19,717 nucleotides of DNA from an uncultured Prevotella sp. (GCA_947072805.1 CAMTJK010000028.1:1-19717), one strand, 5' to 3'. Shown: positions 1 to 8,587, counted from the first letter of the stretch. The notes: generated from the letters alone by a model not told the origin. Program-made: numbers and translations.

Positions 1-60
1 GTCGAAATCGCAATGCGATTTCGACGTAATGGCGATGTCATTACGACGTAATCGCATTGC
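1..60. repeat. nested inverted-repeat cluster
   Basis: Three inverted repeats are packed into 60 bases. Arms 1-11 and 15-25 (GTCGAAATCGC and its complement) are perfect with a 3-nt loop. Arms 25-31 and 39-45 (CGTAATG) are perfect with a 7-nt loop. Arms 10-20 and 50-60 (GCAATGCGATT) are perfect and span the second hairpin. CGACGTAAT is also directly repeated at 22-30 and 44-52. The arms overlap, so alternative, mutually exclusive folds are possible. No coding sequence overlaps it. It could be an intergenic palindromic repeat, a terminator remnant of a gene to the left, or a protein-binding site. The window edge cuts its left context. Confidence 0.6.
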
Positions 61-552
61 CAAAAAACTGGGATCGTTTTTCGACCCGTCGGGAGCATAA
101 ATCGACCCACTTTGATTAACAAAAATTTACACCTAGAATGCCGGATTTAAAAATGTTAAATTCGACCAAATATCTTTACAAATTAACTTTCATTAAGTGC
201 AGTTACGAACATCTGCCGTCACTCATTCACTGCCATCCCTAACCTACAATTCCAAAACGTCCATTAGAATTCATGTCGGTCCAGTCCGGCTGTATGCCGT
301 ATTGCAACCACATCAGCTAAGGCACAGCATACTATGTAGAAATGAAGCGGGAAGCAGGATTGCGCAGAGAGTCGAAAATGACATGAGAAGCGAAGACAGC
401 ATTCGCGAAAAAACTTGTCGCGATCTAATGACCGTATGGAGATAATAATAGCGACATCCAGGAGAGAAGAATACATATAATAAACTGTTACGTCCGATGC
501 AACTTGATTTGAATCAAATAAAGTATATTTATTCATAAAATTTGCCTCCCCA
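61..552. other. AT-rich intergenic region without a credible gene
   Basis: I see no convincing gene here. Short open frames at 197-445 and 264-536 lack a start context and a recognisable product, and they overlap on opposite strands. The heptamer TCGACCC appears twice, near 81-87 and 102-108. The stretch is visibly more AT-rich than the genes to its right. The only structured element is the diverged repeat at 379-441, listed separately. The region probably holds the upstream regulatory DNA of the pilus operon. Confidence 0.6.
379..441 (+). repeat. diverged repeat, left copy
   Basis: This stretch of about 63 bases matches the reverse complement of 19611-19673 at roughly 50 positions (counted by eye, two single-base gaps). 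It includes an identical 16-base core at 392-407. CGCGA and TCGCG near its middle can form a small hairpin in both copies. Weaker similarity continues left to about 366. The alignment gaps break any shared reading frame, so it looks non-coding. It lies about 170 bp upstream of the first pilus gene and reads in the same direction as that gene. The right copy is likewise upstream of, and co-oriented with, lemA. Confidence 0.65.
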
Positions 553-584
553 TTTCACCTTTTGTAAAAGATTTGGTAATTTTG
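553..584 (+). promoter_or_regulatory. Bacteroidetes-type promoter of the pilus operon
   Basis: TTTC at 553-556 stands 20 bases before TAATTTTG at 577-584. This fits the Bacteroidetes -33/-7 consensus (TTTG, 19-21 bp, TAnnTTTG) with one mismatch in the -33 element. Transcription would start near 590, giving a leader of about 25 nt before the ATG at 614. It is the only good match close to the operon start. Confidence 0.6.
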
Positions 585-613
585 AAAGATTTATAAAACA
601 ATGTGATATAATT

Positions 614-1927
614 ATGTCTGTCAGGGGACTGATTGTTTACAGCACGACAATCCTTATATTTGTTTTCTCCGGTACTGCCTTTTCCAAAACTGTATCAGAA
701 GAGATGAATAATACCCTCTCCTCAGACAGCCTCTCACTACAAATATTCTTCAAGACAAGCCGCTCGGATATAGACCCTTCATTCAGTAACAACAAGGAGA
801 ATATATCCCGTTTTTTCACCTCACTCGACAGTATTTACGGCATTCCGCGGGTCAGCATAGACAGTGTGGTGCTTGTCAGCTCCTCCGCTTCGCCCGAGGG
901 AGCCACCAGAACCAACGACACGCTGAGCAGAAGACGTGCCGCCGCGGCAGAAGCCCTCTTCAGAACACACTGCAAGACCGATGCGATATTCCGCATACGC
1001 ACCGTAGGCGAAGACTGGCAGACACTGTCGGCTCTTCTGCGCACATCCAACCTGAAAGGCAAGGAGACGGCTCTGAAGATAATAGGAAACACACCTCGGT
1101 TCATTATTGACAGGGGCAGAATTGTTGGCGGCAGAAAGAAAAGCATGATGGACCTGCAGGGCGGCAAGGTATGGCGCGAAATGAACAAGCACATCTTCCC
1201 CCTGTTGCGCCAAGCCACGCTGACCATATACTATACACGCCACGCCGCAGAGGAAAAGACTGTAACAGTAGTGGAAGAAAAGGTGGAAGAGCCCGATACC
1301 CTGACGCATACGGTGCAGCCTGCCGTACCCGTCACAGCGACGCCGGCTGTACCTGATGATGCAGGGAAACCGCTGTTTGCCGTCAAGACTAACCTACTCG
1401 CCGACGCAGCCACCCTGGTGAACATAGGCATAGAGGTACCCATAGGCGAGAGATACAGTGTGGCAGGAATGCTGTACTTCCCATGGTGGAGCAGCAAAGC
1501 CAACGACATAACCATACAGATGTTTGGCGGCACCTTAGAGGGACGTTACTGGTTGGGCGACAGAAGCCGAAAGGAAACGATGACCGGATTTTTCGCAGGA
1601 ATATATGGCGGAGCAGGCTACTTTGACTTCCAGCTCGGAAACCTCTCCAACGACGAAGGCGTGCAGGGAGACTTCTACGTGATGGGAGGATTAAGTGCGG
1701 GTTACGCACACGTCATAGGGAAAAGGCTGCGCATGGAATACAGCCTGGGCATGGGTTATCTGCGGAGCGACTACCGCAAATACAAGAGCGCGAAGGGCAC
1801 AAAATACGGAGACATCAAGGCAGTGGGATATCCCTGGGAGGAGAAGAGAATATCCGGATTCCTGCCGAGCAAGCTCGAAGTGTCGCTTGTATGGCTTCTC
1901 CACTCAAAGAAAGGAGGCAAGCAATGA
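614..1927 (+). CDS. OmpA-like/DUF3575 outer-membrane protein of the pilus locus
   Basis: The protein has 437 residues if started at ATG 614. The frame is open upstream to a TTG at 542, but 614 gives a clean signal peptide (hydrophobic core around residues 5-20, cleavage near AFS/KT) and sits just downstream of the promoter. Residues about 79-113 contain an OmpA-like segment with an SASPEG motif followed by an Arg-rich helix. An acidic and Pro/Val-rich linker spans about 213-252. Residues about 255-430 have alternating aromatic strands with repeated Gly-Tyr/Gly-Gly pairs, typical of the DUF3575 outer-membrane beta barrel. Proteins of this architecture commonly precede FimB/Mfa2-type genes in Bacteroidales pilus clusters. 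A role in anchoring or assembling the pilus at the outer membrane is inferred, not shown. The stop overlaps the next start (ATGA), which suggests coupled translation. Confidence 0.8.
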   Translation: MSVRGLIVYSTTILIFVFSGTAFSKTVSEEMNNTLSSDSLSLQIFFKTSRSDIDPSFSNNKENISRFFTSLDSIYGIPRVSIDSVVLVSSSASPEGATRTNDTLSRRRAAAAEALFRTHCKTDAIFRIRTVGEDWQTLSALLRTSNLKGKETALKIIGNTPRFIIDRGRIVGGRKKSMMDLQGGKVWREMNKHIFPLLRQATLTIYYTRHAAEEKTVTVVEEKVEEPDTLTHTVQPAVPVTATPAVPDDAGKPLFAVKTNLLADAATLVNIGIEVPIGERYSVAGMLYFPWWSSKANDITIQMFGGTLEGRYWLGDRSRKETMTGFFAGIYGGAGYFDFQLGNLSNDEGVQGDFYVMGGLSAGYAHVIGKRLRMEYSLGMGYLRSDYRKYKSAKGTKYGDIKAVGYPWEEKRISGFLPSKLEVSLVWLLHSKKGGKQ

Positions 1928-2955
1928 AGCACTGTATCACGATATATTGCCTCATGGCGATGCTACTGCTCGCATCCTGTAGCCGCGACCACCTCTATTA
2001 CGCCTCATCCGACATGGCGACAGTACTCGTAGAGACCGACTGGAGCACATCGGGAGTAAATCCGAACGGTGTGAGCGTGTTTGCCTACAACGAGGCGGAC
2101 GGAAGTCTGTACAGGCGTTTCCCCGCGGTTTCAGCCCAACAGCAGTGTTACATCATGCTGCCGGAGGGCGACTACACCCTGGTGGTGATGAACGACAGTC
2201 CGGAGGAGTTTGAAGGAACAATAGACTTCACCGGCTCTGAAAACATAAACACGTTCCAGGCAAGGGGCGTGAAGGACGAACAGAAGAGCAACAGACTTGC
2301 CAACTACCTGAGAACCAGAACCGGCGAACAGTCGGGAGAATACTGCATAGTGCCGCCCGACACGCTTGCCGTATCGGTGGTGAGAGGACTGCACCTTTCC
2401 GCACAGCAGATGGACTACTTCTACGACCGGCCGGAAGACAACGCTTCAGGCAAAACGGTAATGGAGGTGAAGACAAGTCCCAAGCCCGTGATCTCCACGG
2501 TACACATAAAAGCCCACGTCAAAGGACTGAAATATGCACGCGGCACTACCATATCGTACCTGCGCGGCGTGGCTGCCGGACACTGCCCCGGACTGGAGAA
2601 GAACACAGACGACCAGGTGGCACAGTCGTTCATACTGAACAACAGAGTATTCGACCCCGGCTCCGACAGCGACGGCACCATAACGGCAGAGTTCCTCTCG
2701 TTCGGACTGACAGGCAACAAAGACTGCAGGTACTATCTTGACATCAACTTCGTGCTGATAAACGGAGAATCGCATCCGCTGACATTCGACGTCACCGACC
2801 TAATATCGGTAGACGTGTCACTGTCAATGAAGCTGTCGCTGAATCTCGCTCTCGAGATAGAACTTCCCGAAGTAGAAGGAGGAGGCGGAGAAGGCGGAGG
2901 ATTCAACCCCGGCGTAGGCGAATGGGAAGACGAGATAGTGAACGTACCAATGTAA
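1924..2955 (+). CDS. DUF5119 / FimB-Mfa2-like pilus anchor lipoprotein
   Basis: The protein has 343 residues. The ATG at 1924 is preferred over an in-frame ATG at 1891 because it begins the lipoprotein signal and overlaps the previous stop. The lipobox is L16-A-S-C19. The region after the cysteine (a VETDWS-type strand, then LPEGDYTLVVMND) resembles DUF5119, a relative of the FimB/Mfa2 anchors that tether type V pili to the outer membrane. No Thr-Arg processing site follows the lipid cysteine, unlike the five subunit-type genes downstream. This is what an anchor that keeps its lipid should look like. A Gly/Glu-rich stretch (about 319-327) precedes a C-terminal strand ending WEDEIVNVPM. The anchor role is inferred from family and gene order. 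Confidence 0.75.
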   Translation: MKHCITIYCLMAMLLLASCSRDHLYYASSDMATVLVETDWSTSGVNPNGVSVFAYNEADGSLYRRFPAVSAQQQCYIMLPEGDYTLVVMNDSPEEFEGTIDFTGSENINTFQARGVKDEQKSNRLANYLRTRTGEQSGEYCIVPPDTLAVSVVRGLHLSAQQMDYFYDRPEDNASGKTVMEVKTSPKPVISTVHIKAHVKGLKYARGTTISYLRGVAAGHCPGLEKNTDDQVAQSFILNNRVFDPGSDSDGTITAEFLSFGLTGNKDCRYYLDINFVLINGESHPLTFDVTDLISVDVSLSMKLSLNLALEIELPEVEGGGGEGGGFNPGVGEWEDEIVNVPM

Positions 2956-2998
2956 ACAAACAAAATTTAAATATCAGTAACAACAATTCTTTATAATT

Positions 2999-4156
2999 AT
3001 GAAAAAGAACACATTTATCCTCGCAGCCCTTGCATTCACTGCTGCAAGCTGCTCAGAGACAGAGATCGTGAACAGCGATACTCAGGATGCAAAGGAAAGC
3101 ATCAACTTCTCCGCTTACACCTCACGACTCACCAAGGCGGCACAGACAGATGTGACCACCGCCAACCTGAGCGCATTCAACGTGACCGCCATAGGCAACG
3201 GCGCCATCTACTTCAACGACCTCACCTTCACCAAGGGAACAGCCGTATGGGAAAGCTCGACAGAGTACGTATGGCCCAACTATCCTCTGGACTTCTATGC
3301 GTACAACGTACCCACGAATGCCAACGAGATGGACAAGACCGACTTCGGCACCTACATCACACTGGACGAGAACAGGAACATCAAGGTGACACCCGCCAAG
3401 GAACTGGCAAACCAGGAAGACCTGGTGGTGGCTAAAGCACTGGGGCAGACCTCGGCAAGCGCAGGCATGAACGAGCATCACGCCGTAAACCTCTCGTTCA
3501 AGCACTACCTCACACAGATTGTGGTAAAGGCAAAGAACAGCAATACGGCAGACTATAACGTGGATGTTACCGACGTGGCAATAAGAAACATTGCCGGCAA
3601 GGGTGTATATTACTTCAGCACAGACAAGATGACGGCAGAAAGCGGAAGCGTTACCGACTACGTATCTACCTTCCCCGCCAAGCGCCTGACAGAACTGGAG
3701 CATGAGGTGATGACTGAAGGCGGCAACGGCAAATGGTATCACGTACCGCAGACCATAACCCCGTGGGTACAGTCTACCGACATAGAGAACGCCAGCAACG
3801 GAAGCTATCTTGCACTGAAGGTTAAGATAACATCTACCACAAACGATACCCCCATATACCCTATAACAAGCGGAGGGGGTGACGAATACGCATGGATGGC
3901 TGTGCCCGTGCCAAGCGTGGTAAACGGAGATAAAGTTTACGACTATGCACAGGGTAAGAAATATACCATCATACTCAACTTCTTCTCTGACGGAACAGGT
4001 GCGGGCTTTGTGGATCCAGAAAATCCCGGAGACCTCGACGGAGACGGTGATACAGAAGATGACAAAGGACAGCCCATCGGTGTAAACGTCATAAAATTCA
4101 ACGCCAGCGTTGATGAATGGGACACCGAAAACACCACAATCACCATCAACCTCTAA
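2999..4156 (+). CDS. major fimbrillin candidate (FimA/Mfa1-like family)
   Basis: The protein has 385 residues and a lipoprotein signal (T14-A-A-S-C18). The segment INFSAYTSR-LTKA follows, with R43 as a likely maturation site. In type V pilins an arginine-specific protease cuts after such an arginine, freeing the groove that accepts the donor strand of the next subunit. Hallmarks of the Mfa-like fimbrillin family are seen: a WP-YPLDFYAYN block near 90-105, a central VNLSFKHYLTQIVVKAKN strand, and a C-terminal strand (VIKFNASVDEWD...TITINL) that could act as donor. An acidic loop D345-L-D-G-D-G-D351 before the last strand looks EF-hand-like. It directly follows the anchor gene (43-nt gap) and is followed by a strong hairpin, which fits the most abundant product of the operon. 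The shaft role is inferred. Confidence 0.75.
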   Translation: MKKNTFILAALAFTAASCSETEIVNSDTQDAKESINFSAYTSRLTKAAQTDVTTANLSAFNVTAIGNGAIYFNDLTFTKGTAVWESSTEYVWPNYPLDFYAYNVPTNANEMDKTDFGTYITLDENRNIKVTPAKELANQEDLVVAKALGQTSASAGMNEHHAVNLSFKHYLTQIVVKAKNSNTADYNVDVTDVAIRNIAGKGVYYFSTDKMTAESGSVTDYVSTFPAKRLTELEHEVMTEGGNGKWYHVPQTITPWVQSTDIENASNGSYLALKVKITSTTNDTPIYPITSGGGDEYAWMAVPVPSVVNGDKVYDYAQGKKYTIILNFFSDGTGAGFVDPENPGDLDGDGDTEDDKGQPIGVNVIKFNASVDEWDTENTTITINL

Positions 4157-4167
4157 CTTACTTTCAA

Positions 4168-4193
4168 CCGGAAGGGCGTGACCGCCCTTCCGG
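4168..4193 (+). terminator. strong GC-rich hairpin inside the pilus operon (attenuator or 3' stabiliser)
   Basis: CCGGAAGGGCG at 4168-4178 pairs perfectly with 4183-4193 across a TGAC loop. It lies 12 nt after the major fimbrillin stop and 6 nt before the next ATG. No U-tract follows (the next bases are ATACTT), so full intrinsic termination is unlikely. Partial termination, protection of the upstream mRNA 3' end, or masking of the downstream ribosome site are all possible. Any of these would raise major-subunit output relative to accessory subunits. Confidence 0.6.
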
Positions 4194-4199
4194 ATACTT

Positions 4200-5162
4200 A
4201 TGACAATGAGAAAGCGAACAATCATATCCTTCGCTCTGTTGTTGTATGTATTGGCGTCATGCCAGAACGATGACCCTCCCGCAGAGGAGGGTAAACCCTT
4301 GTCCTTCTCAATACAACAGACCAGAGCCGGACTGTCTTCACTCTTTGAAGACTTCAAGGTATGGGGCAGCTGCACTGTAAATGATGCCGGCACAACCGTC
4401 ATGCCAGGCTATAGGGTGAACTATGACCCTACGGCAGGATGGACCTATTCTCTGGGCGAGGGCACCGAAAGTCAGACGCTACAGTACTGGAATCTCTCCG
4501 CATCGATGTACAGGTTTCATGCCGGAGCACCGGTATCAAAGGTGAAAGGCATTGCGGAATCATCACTCGTACTCGACATGAAAGCCACCACCACACTCAG
4601 CGAGACATGCCTTTACAGCCAGCCACGCGAGGTGAAGAGGACAGATGCCGAATTCGGGGATGTGGTGAACCTGAACTTCGTCTATGCCAACGCCCGCGTC
4701 AATCTGGCGTTCAAATATCTGTCGGACACAGGCACAAGCATTACCGGCATAAGACTCACTCCCCCATCGCCGTATGCCACAGCCGCCACACTGCAGCTGG
4801 ACTACAACTGGACATACTCTGCCGCATATTCCGGTACGCTTGACATAACCGCGCAAAGCAGCGACGCCCTGACATTTCCCGACATAGACATTCCGGCAAA
4901 TGCTTCTGAAGCCGTAACAACAGCCATTCCATGGTACATGATTCCCGACCCGTCCACTGCGGGCAAATGGAAACTGTCCATCACCATTGGCGGCGAGACA
5001 AAAGAAGTGGAGTTTACCATCAGCGAGCCATGGCAACCGGGACGCTCGTATGTCTATCGCTTCGAATATACCACAGAGGCGAACCTCATCTTTACAGGCA
5101 CCGCAACGGAACTGTTTGTAGGAGAAAGCCCCGAAAACGGCGGGGAACACTATTTCAACTGA
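4200..5162 (+). CDS. fimbrillin-like accessory pilus lipoprotein
   Basis: The protein has 320 residues from ATG 4200. An in-frame ATG at 4206 is an equally good start and lies further from the hairpin. The lipobox is L18(V-L)-A-S-C21. The segment PLSFSIQQTRAG follows with R42 as a probable maturation cleavage site. The body has fimbrillin-like features: a YWNLSASMYRFHAG block near 98-112, a VNLNFVYANARVNLAFKY double strand around 157-174, and near the C-terminus WQPGRSYVYRFEY, a common signature of Bacteroidales fimbrillins. There is no extra C-terminal domain, unlike the next three genes. It may be a minor shaft subunit or an adaptor between shaft and tip; which one cannot be read from the sequence. 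Confidence 0.65.
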   Translation: MTMRKRTIISFALLLYVLASCQNDDPPAEEGKPLSFSIQQTRAGLSSLFEDFKVWGSCTVNDAGTTVMPGYRVNYDPTAGWTYSLGEGTESQTLQYWNLSASMYRFHAGAPVSKVKGIAESSLVLDMKATTTLSETCLYSQPREVKRTDAEFGDVVNLNFVYANARVNLAFKYLSDTGTSITGIRLTPPSPYATAATLQLDYNWTYSAAYSGTLDITAQSSDALTFPDIDIPANASEAVTTAIPWYMIPDPSTAGKWKLSITIGGETKEVEFTISEPWQPGRSYVYRFEYTTEANLIFTGTATELFVGESPENGGEHYFN

Positions 5163-5178
5163 CTGAAACATCAGTAAC

Positions 5179-6930
5179 ATGAGCATATTTGGAAAGATAT
5201 ATCTGCCTGTGGCAGCCCTCGCACTCCTTTCTGCATGCAACGACGAGGAGACGGCGGCAGACTCACCCTCGGCACAGCTTGAAATGTCGCTCGGCGCACA
5301 GTCATACACCAGGGCACACTTCACGGACAACGAGGGAACAGCCCGTTTCGTATGGGATGTGGGCAGCAGCATGATAGCCGCCGTATCGAACGGTACCTCA
5401 ATAGCCAGCTGGACAGACGGCAGTTTCTATTCGCCCATGAACATATCGCTGATAGACCCTGCGGGCAGCGACAAGGTGCTGGGCGCCGGCTCTGCCCTCA
5501 CGCTACGGTCGGATGCGGCTCAAGCAGGTGACAACATATTCTATCTCTCGCCCGTAGACGGCTCCTCACTGTGCAACACCGAAGCATCGCCGGAGGGCGT
5601 GACGGTAACCTTCAGCATGCCGCACACCTTCGTGCAAAGTGCCACAGAGCACCTGGAAGACTTTGCGCCCTACTGCTTTATTCACGGCGAATCAACCGTG
5701 TTGAGCGTTCCGACGGCCGCCAACAAGAATTTCGTTTCCAACACAACCATCTTCCGTTCCATTCCGGCAATATTCCGCTTTAATATAACAAACAACACAG
5801 CCGAAGACGTGACCCTCGAATCGGTAAAGATAAGCTGCGACAAGCTCTTCCCCGACCGTCTGCGCTGGCACTGCGACGCCATTGCCGCTGATATCAGCGA
5901 GCAGGCAGACAAGTCGGGATATTTCAACACCATAAAAACCGCCATCAATCCGGGATTTGGCGAAATGATAGCGGCGAAGACAGGAGAAGGCACAGCCAAA
6001 GGCACGTACTACGCCATGTGCCTGCCGTTTGACAACGACGCCTCCATGACAGGAGCCACCCTCGCCTTCATTCTCGAAACATCGGACAAAATACACACTT
6101 TCAACGTAAGCGCCGCCGAATTCTTCCGCAACGCAACGGCAGGACACAGAAAGTTTGAAAGCAACAAGATATATACGTTCAACTTCATGCTGAACGAGAA
6201 CTCTGTAGAGCTGGAAGGCGTCACCATTTCCGACTGGAACTACGTGGCTTTCCACTATCCCACTGAAGAAGTATCTGCCTTCATCGCGCTAAAACCCTCA
6301 TACTGGGTACAGGACAGGAAGAACCTGTACACCTATGGCTTTGTAAAGATGACAGAAGACGGCTCGCACGTTACCATGTGGAGCGAATGTAACATTGGCG
6401 AATACCTGTATTACGCATGCGACAACCTGCTGTCGTGGAACCAGGTAAGCCCACGGAGTGATTCGGACACCGATTATCTGTCTGACTACTTCGACGGCAT
6501 AAGCGACTTCAAGTGGCAGACGCCGGCAAAGGCTGACTTCAGCCGGCTGTTAAGCACAGAAGAGAACATCGAGATGTGCAGAGACAGCATGTCGGGCGTG
6601 TACGGACTGCGCATCAAGAGCGCGATAAATCCGGAGTCGTCCATCTTCCTTCCCTGTTCCTACACCACAAAGACCGACTACGACGATGAGGGCACAACGA
6701 TTATAAGCAGAGTGTTTCACGGATATTACTGGACAAGGGAGGAAGCCGACGAAAACAACGCATACCTGCTGCATTTCGCCTTCAGACAGACAGAGACAGT
6801 GACCGGCGAAACATCGACATTCTCTCCATTCAGCAAGATAATAAATTCAGGCAATGACCTGTACGAATTTATAAGTACAGCCAAGACCGAAAATCATACC
6901 GTCAGAACAATACTCGAAGATGAACATTAA
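5179..6930 (+). CDS. fimbrillin-like lipoprotein with divergent FISUMP-like C-terminal domain (tip candidate 1)
   Basis: The protein has 583 residues and a lipobox ending in C20. R45 in SYTRAHF is the likely processing site. Residues about 35-345 resemble fimbrillins: repeated beta-rich segments, a VTFSMPHTFVQSA block, and a KIYTFNFML strand at the end. Residues about 365-583 correspond, in diverged form, to the C-terminal domain of the next two genes. VTMWSECNIG matches VIWSKYNLG, FKWQTPAKADFSRLL matches WRLPTENEFRAMY, and GYYWTREEA matches YYWSSSA. The end TVRTILED matches PVRPV. This pattern is that of FISUMP (Fibrobacter succinogenes major paralogous) domains, assigned here from memory of the motif order. 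It overlaps the next gene by 11 bp. A tip-adhesin role is inferred. Confidence 0.65.
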   Translation: MSIFGKIYLPVAALALLSACNDEETAADSPSAQLEMSLGAQSYTRAHFTDNEGTARFVWDVGSSMIAAVSNGTSIASWTDGSFYSPMNISLIDPAGSDKVLGAGSALTLRSDAAQAGDNIFYLSPVDGSSLCNTEASPEGVTVTFSMPHTFVQSATEHLEDFAPYCFIHGESTVLSVPTAANKNFVSNTTIFRSIPAIFRFNITNNTAEDVTLESVKISCDKLFPDRLRWHCDAIAADISEQADKSGYFNTIKTAINPGFGEMIAAKTGEGTAKGTYYAMCLPFDNDASMTGATLAFILETSDKIHTFNVSAAEFFRNATAGHRKFESNKIYTFNFMLNENSVELEGVTISDWNYVAFHYPTEEVSAFIALKPSYWVQDRKNLYTYGFVKMTEDGSHVTMWSECNIGEYLYYACDNLLSWNQVSPRSDSDTDYLSDYFDGISDFKWQTPAKADFSRLLSTEENIEMCRDSMSGVYGLRIKSAINPESSIFLPCSYTTKTDYDDEGTTIISRVFHGYYWTREEADENNAYLLHFAFRQTETVTGETSTFSPFSKIINSGNDLYEFISTAKTENHTVRTILEDEH

Positions 6931-8587
6931 CAAGGTTTACATACTGCTACTGACATGTGCGCTCGCCTTTTCAGCCTGCGACAGAGACGACGAGAGCCTG
7001 CCCGAAAGCGCAGAAAGGCTATACATAAGCGCCGTGCTGCAGCCATTCCCAGAGGATGTGACTTCACAGACAAGGACTACCAACCACGGATTTCTCACCT
7101 CCTTTGAAGATGGAGACGAGATAGGGGTGACGGGCATCGACGCTGACGGCAACGTGATAGACGTATGCAACAACGTGAAGTTTGTATATCACGATTCTGA
7201 AACGGTGGACGACGTAATATGGGCATCGTTCCTTAACGACCGCGGCTACGGCTTTGTGGAAAAGGTAAGCGGCGCAAGGTACTTTGCTTACTACCCCTAC
7301 GACAGCAAATGGGACGGGAAGAATCTTGAATACATCACCAGTCACTTCACCGTGGAGGAAGACCAACACACCAAGGAGAACTTCACCAAGAGCGACCTGA
7401 TGGCTCCCGAGGAACCAATACTGCCTAATGACGGCGCACTGCGCTTCGTGATGAACCACAAGATGGCTACCATCTCTATATTCTACAACAACGAATGGAA
7501 ACCCGACGGAACAGCCCTCTACCCCATAATACTATTTCCCGAAACCACACCGGCAGGACTAACCATAGCACACACCTACCGCTCGCAACTTCCCACAAAC
7601 GAGTACGAACACAGACGCAGATATCTTGTAAATCCGAGGACACAAGCCACCGTCAAACTGGTGGGCAGACTTGAGGAGACAAGCTACCGCTACTTCAGTC
7701 ACACGCTCAACATAGAACCGGGACATCTCTATTCTGTATCATTCGAAGGCGAGCCGTCGGTGCCATATACCGATGGCGTAGACCTGGAGCTCGACTCCGT
7801 ACCCTTTACCGACAAGAACGGAGACACGGTGATACTGGGACACACCGTAATCTGGTCAAAATATAATCTCGGAGAATCGGCAGCCGAAAAATATCCGTTC
7901 GCTCCCGCCGCCGGCGACAAGGGAGGACAGAACGGCGGCAAAGATCCGGAGGCAAGGGGCGACTACTACGCCTGGGCCGCCACCTTTACGCAATACGACA
8001 ACGGTCTGTCCGGCTACAACGGCTATGGCTTCAATAACTACTTTGACAAGGAATATATGGTAGCACCTCTCGGCGGAACCATAAAGGAGACAGAATATGA
8101 CGTTGCACACGCCAAGTGGTGGAGGGGCAAATGGCGCCTGCCCACGGAAAACGAATTCCGCGCCATGTACGAGGGATGTACCTTCGAGAAGGTGGGCTCA
8201 TACACCGAGACTAACACGCGCTACATAGGAGACTACGGCGGACGCACCAAGGGAAAAAACAGTTTCTGCATAATAAAGGTGACCAGCAAGAAGAATCCGG
8301 AGAAGTTTATATACTTCTCCACCGGCGGTTACCTGGACGGCACCGTGGAGCCGCAAAAGGGAGAAGACGGCGAACTCACAGAATCGGGCGACGGAAAGAA
8401 GAACGCCGGCCTCGTTTCTCCAACCACCGCCTACTATCTGACCAGCAGCGCATCGCCCACCATACTCAGGTGCATATCGTACGCATACTTCACAGATACA
8501 CAGCAAAACATCAAGATAGACGGAAGCCGATATACGGGCATGCTCGTACGACCGGTGTATAGTCCTAACGAGAACAAGAACCAATGA
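6920..8587 (+). CDS. fimbrillin-like lipoprotein with FISUMP-like C-terminal domain (tip candidate 2)
   Basis: The protein has 555 residues and a lipobox F-S-A-C20. R52 in SQTRTTNHG is the probable maturation site. The N-terminal part (about 35-280) carries fimbrillin-type blocks: a GDEIGVTG strand, RYFAYYPYDSKWDG, LRFVMNHKMATISIFYNN, and a GHLYSVSFEG end. The C-terminal domain starts at VDLELDS (about 285). It shows the FISUMP order: VIWSKYNLGES (about 311), GDYYAWAA, YDVAHAKWWRGKWRLPTENEF (WRLP at about 405), YYLTSSAS, and a final YTGMLVRPVYSP. The domain is linked with extracellular carbohydrate-active and surface proteins in Bacteroidetes and Fibrobacter; a ligand cannot be named. The stop overlaps the next start (ATGA). 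Confidence 0.7.
   Translation: MNINKVYILLLTCALAFSACDRDDESLPESAERLYISAVLQPFPEDVTSQTRTTNHGFLTSFEDGDEIGVTGIDADGNVIDVCNNVKFVYHDSETVDDVIWASFLNDRGYGFVEKVSGARYFAYYPYDSKWDGKNLEYITSHFTVEEDQHTKENFTKSDLMAPEEPILPNDGALRFVMNHKMATISIFYNNEWKPDGTALYPIILFPETTPAGLTIAHTYRSQLPTNEYEHRRRYLVNPRTQATVKLVGRLEETSYRYFSHTLNIEPGHLYSVSFEGEPSVPYTDGVDLELDSVPFTDKNGDTVILGHTVIWSKYNLGESAAEKYPFAPAAGDKGGQNGGKDPEARGDYYAWAATFTQYDNGLSGYNGYGFNNYFDKEYMVAPLGGTIKETEYDVAHAKWWRGKWRLPTENEFRAMYEGCTFEKVGSYTETNTRYIGDYGGRTKGKNSFCIIKVTSKKNPEKFIYFSTGGYLDGTVEPQKGEDGELTESGDGKKNAGLVSPTTAYYLTSSASPTILRCISYAYFTDTQQNIKIDGSRYTGMLVRPVYSPNENKNQ

Noticed and set aside
1..60. CRISPR or tRNA-like element
   Set aside because: The symmetry is a set of overlapping palindromes, without regular repeat-spacer spacing and without tRNA arms or conserved tRNA loops.
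197..536. Short open frames on both strands left of the pilus operon
   Set aside because: They overlap each other, lack a recognisable product or start context, and cover the diverged repeat, whose indels versus its partner show no frame conservation.
542..613. N-terminal extension of the DUF3575 protein from a TTG start
   Set aside because: It would put 24 non-signal residues before a clean signal peptide, and its DNA contains the predicted promoter.
3122..4402. 426-codon open frame antisense to the major fimbrillin and the next gene
   Set aside because: Its translation has odd Cys/His/Val-rich composition with no domain. It is a shadow caused by codon bias in the real plus-strand genes, which carry lipoboxes and family motifs.
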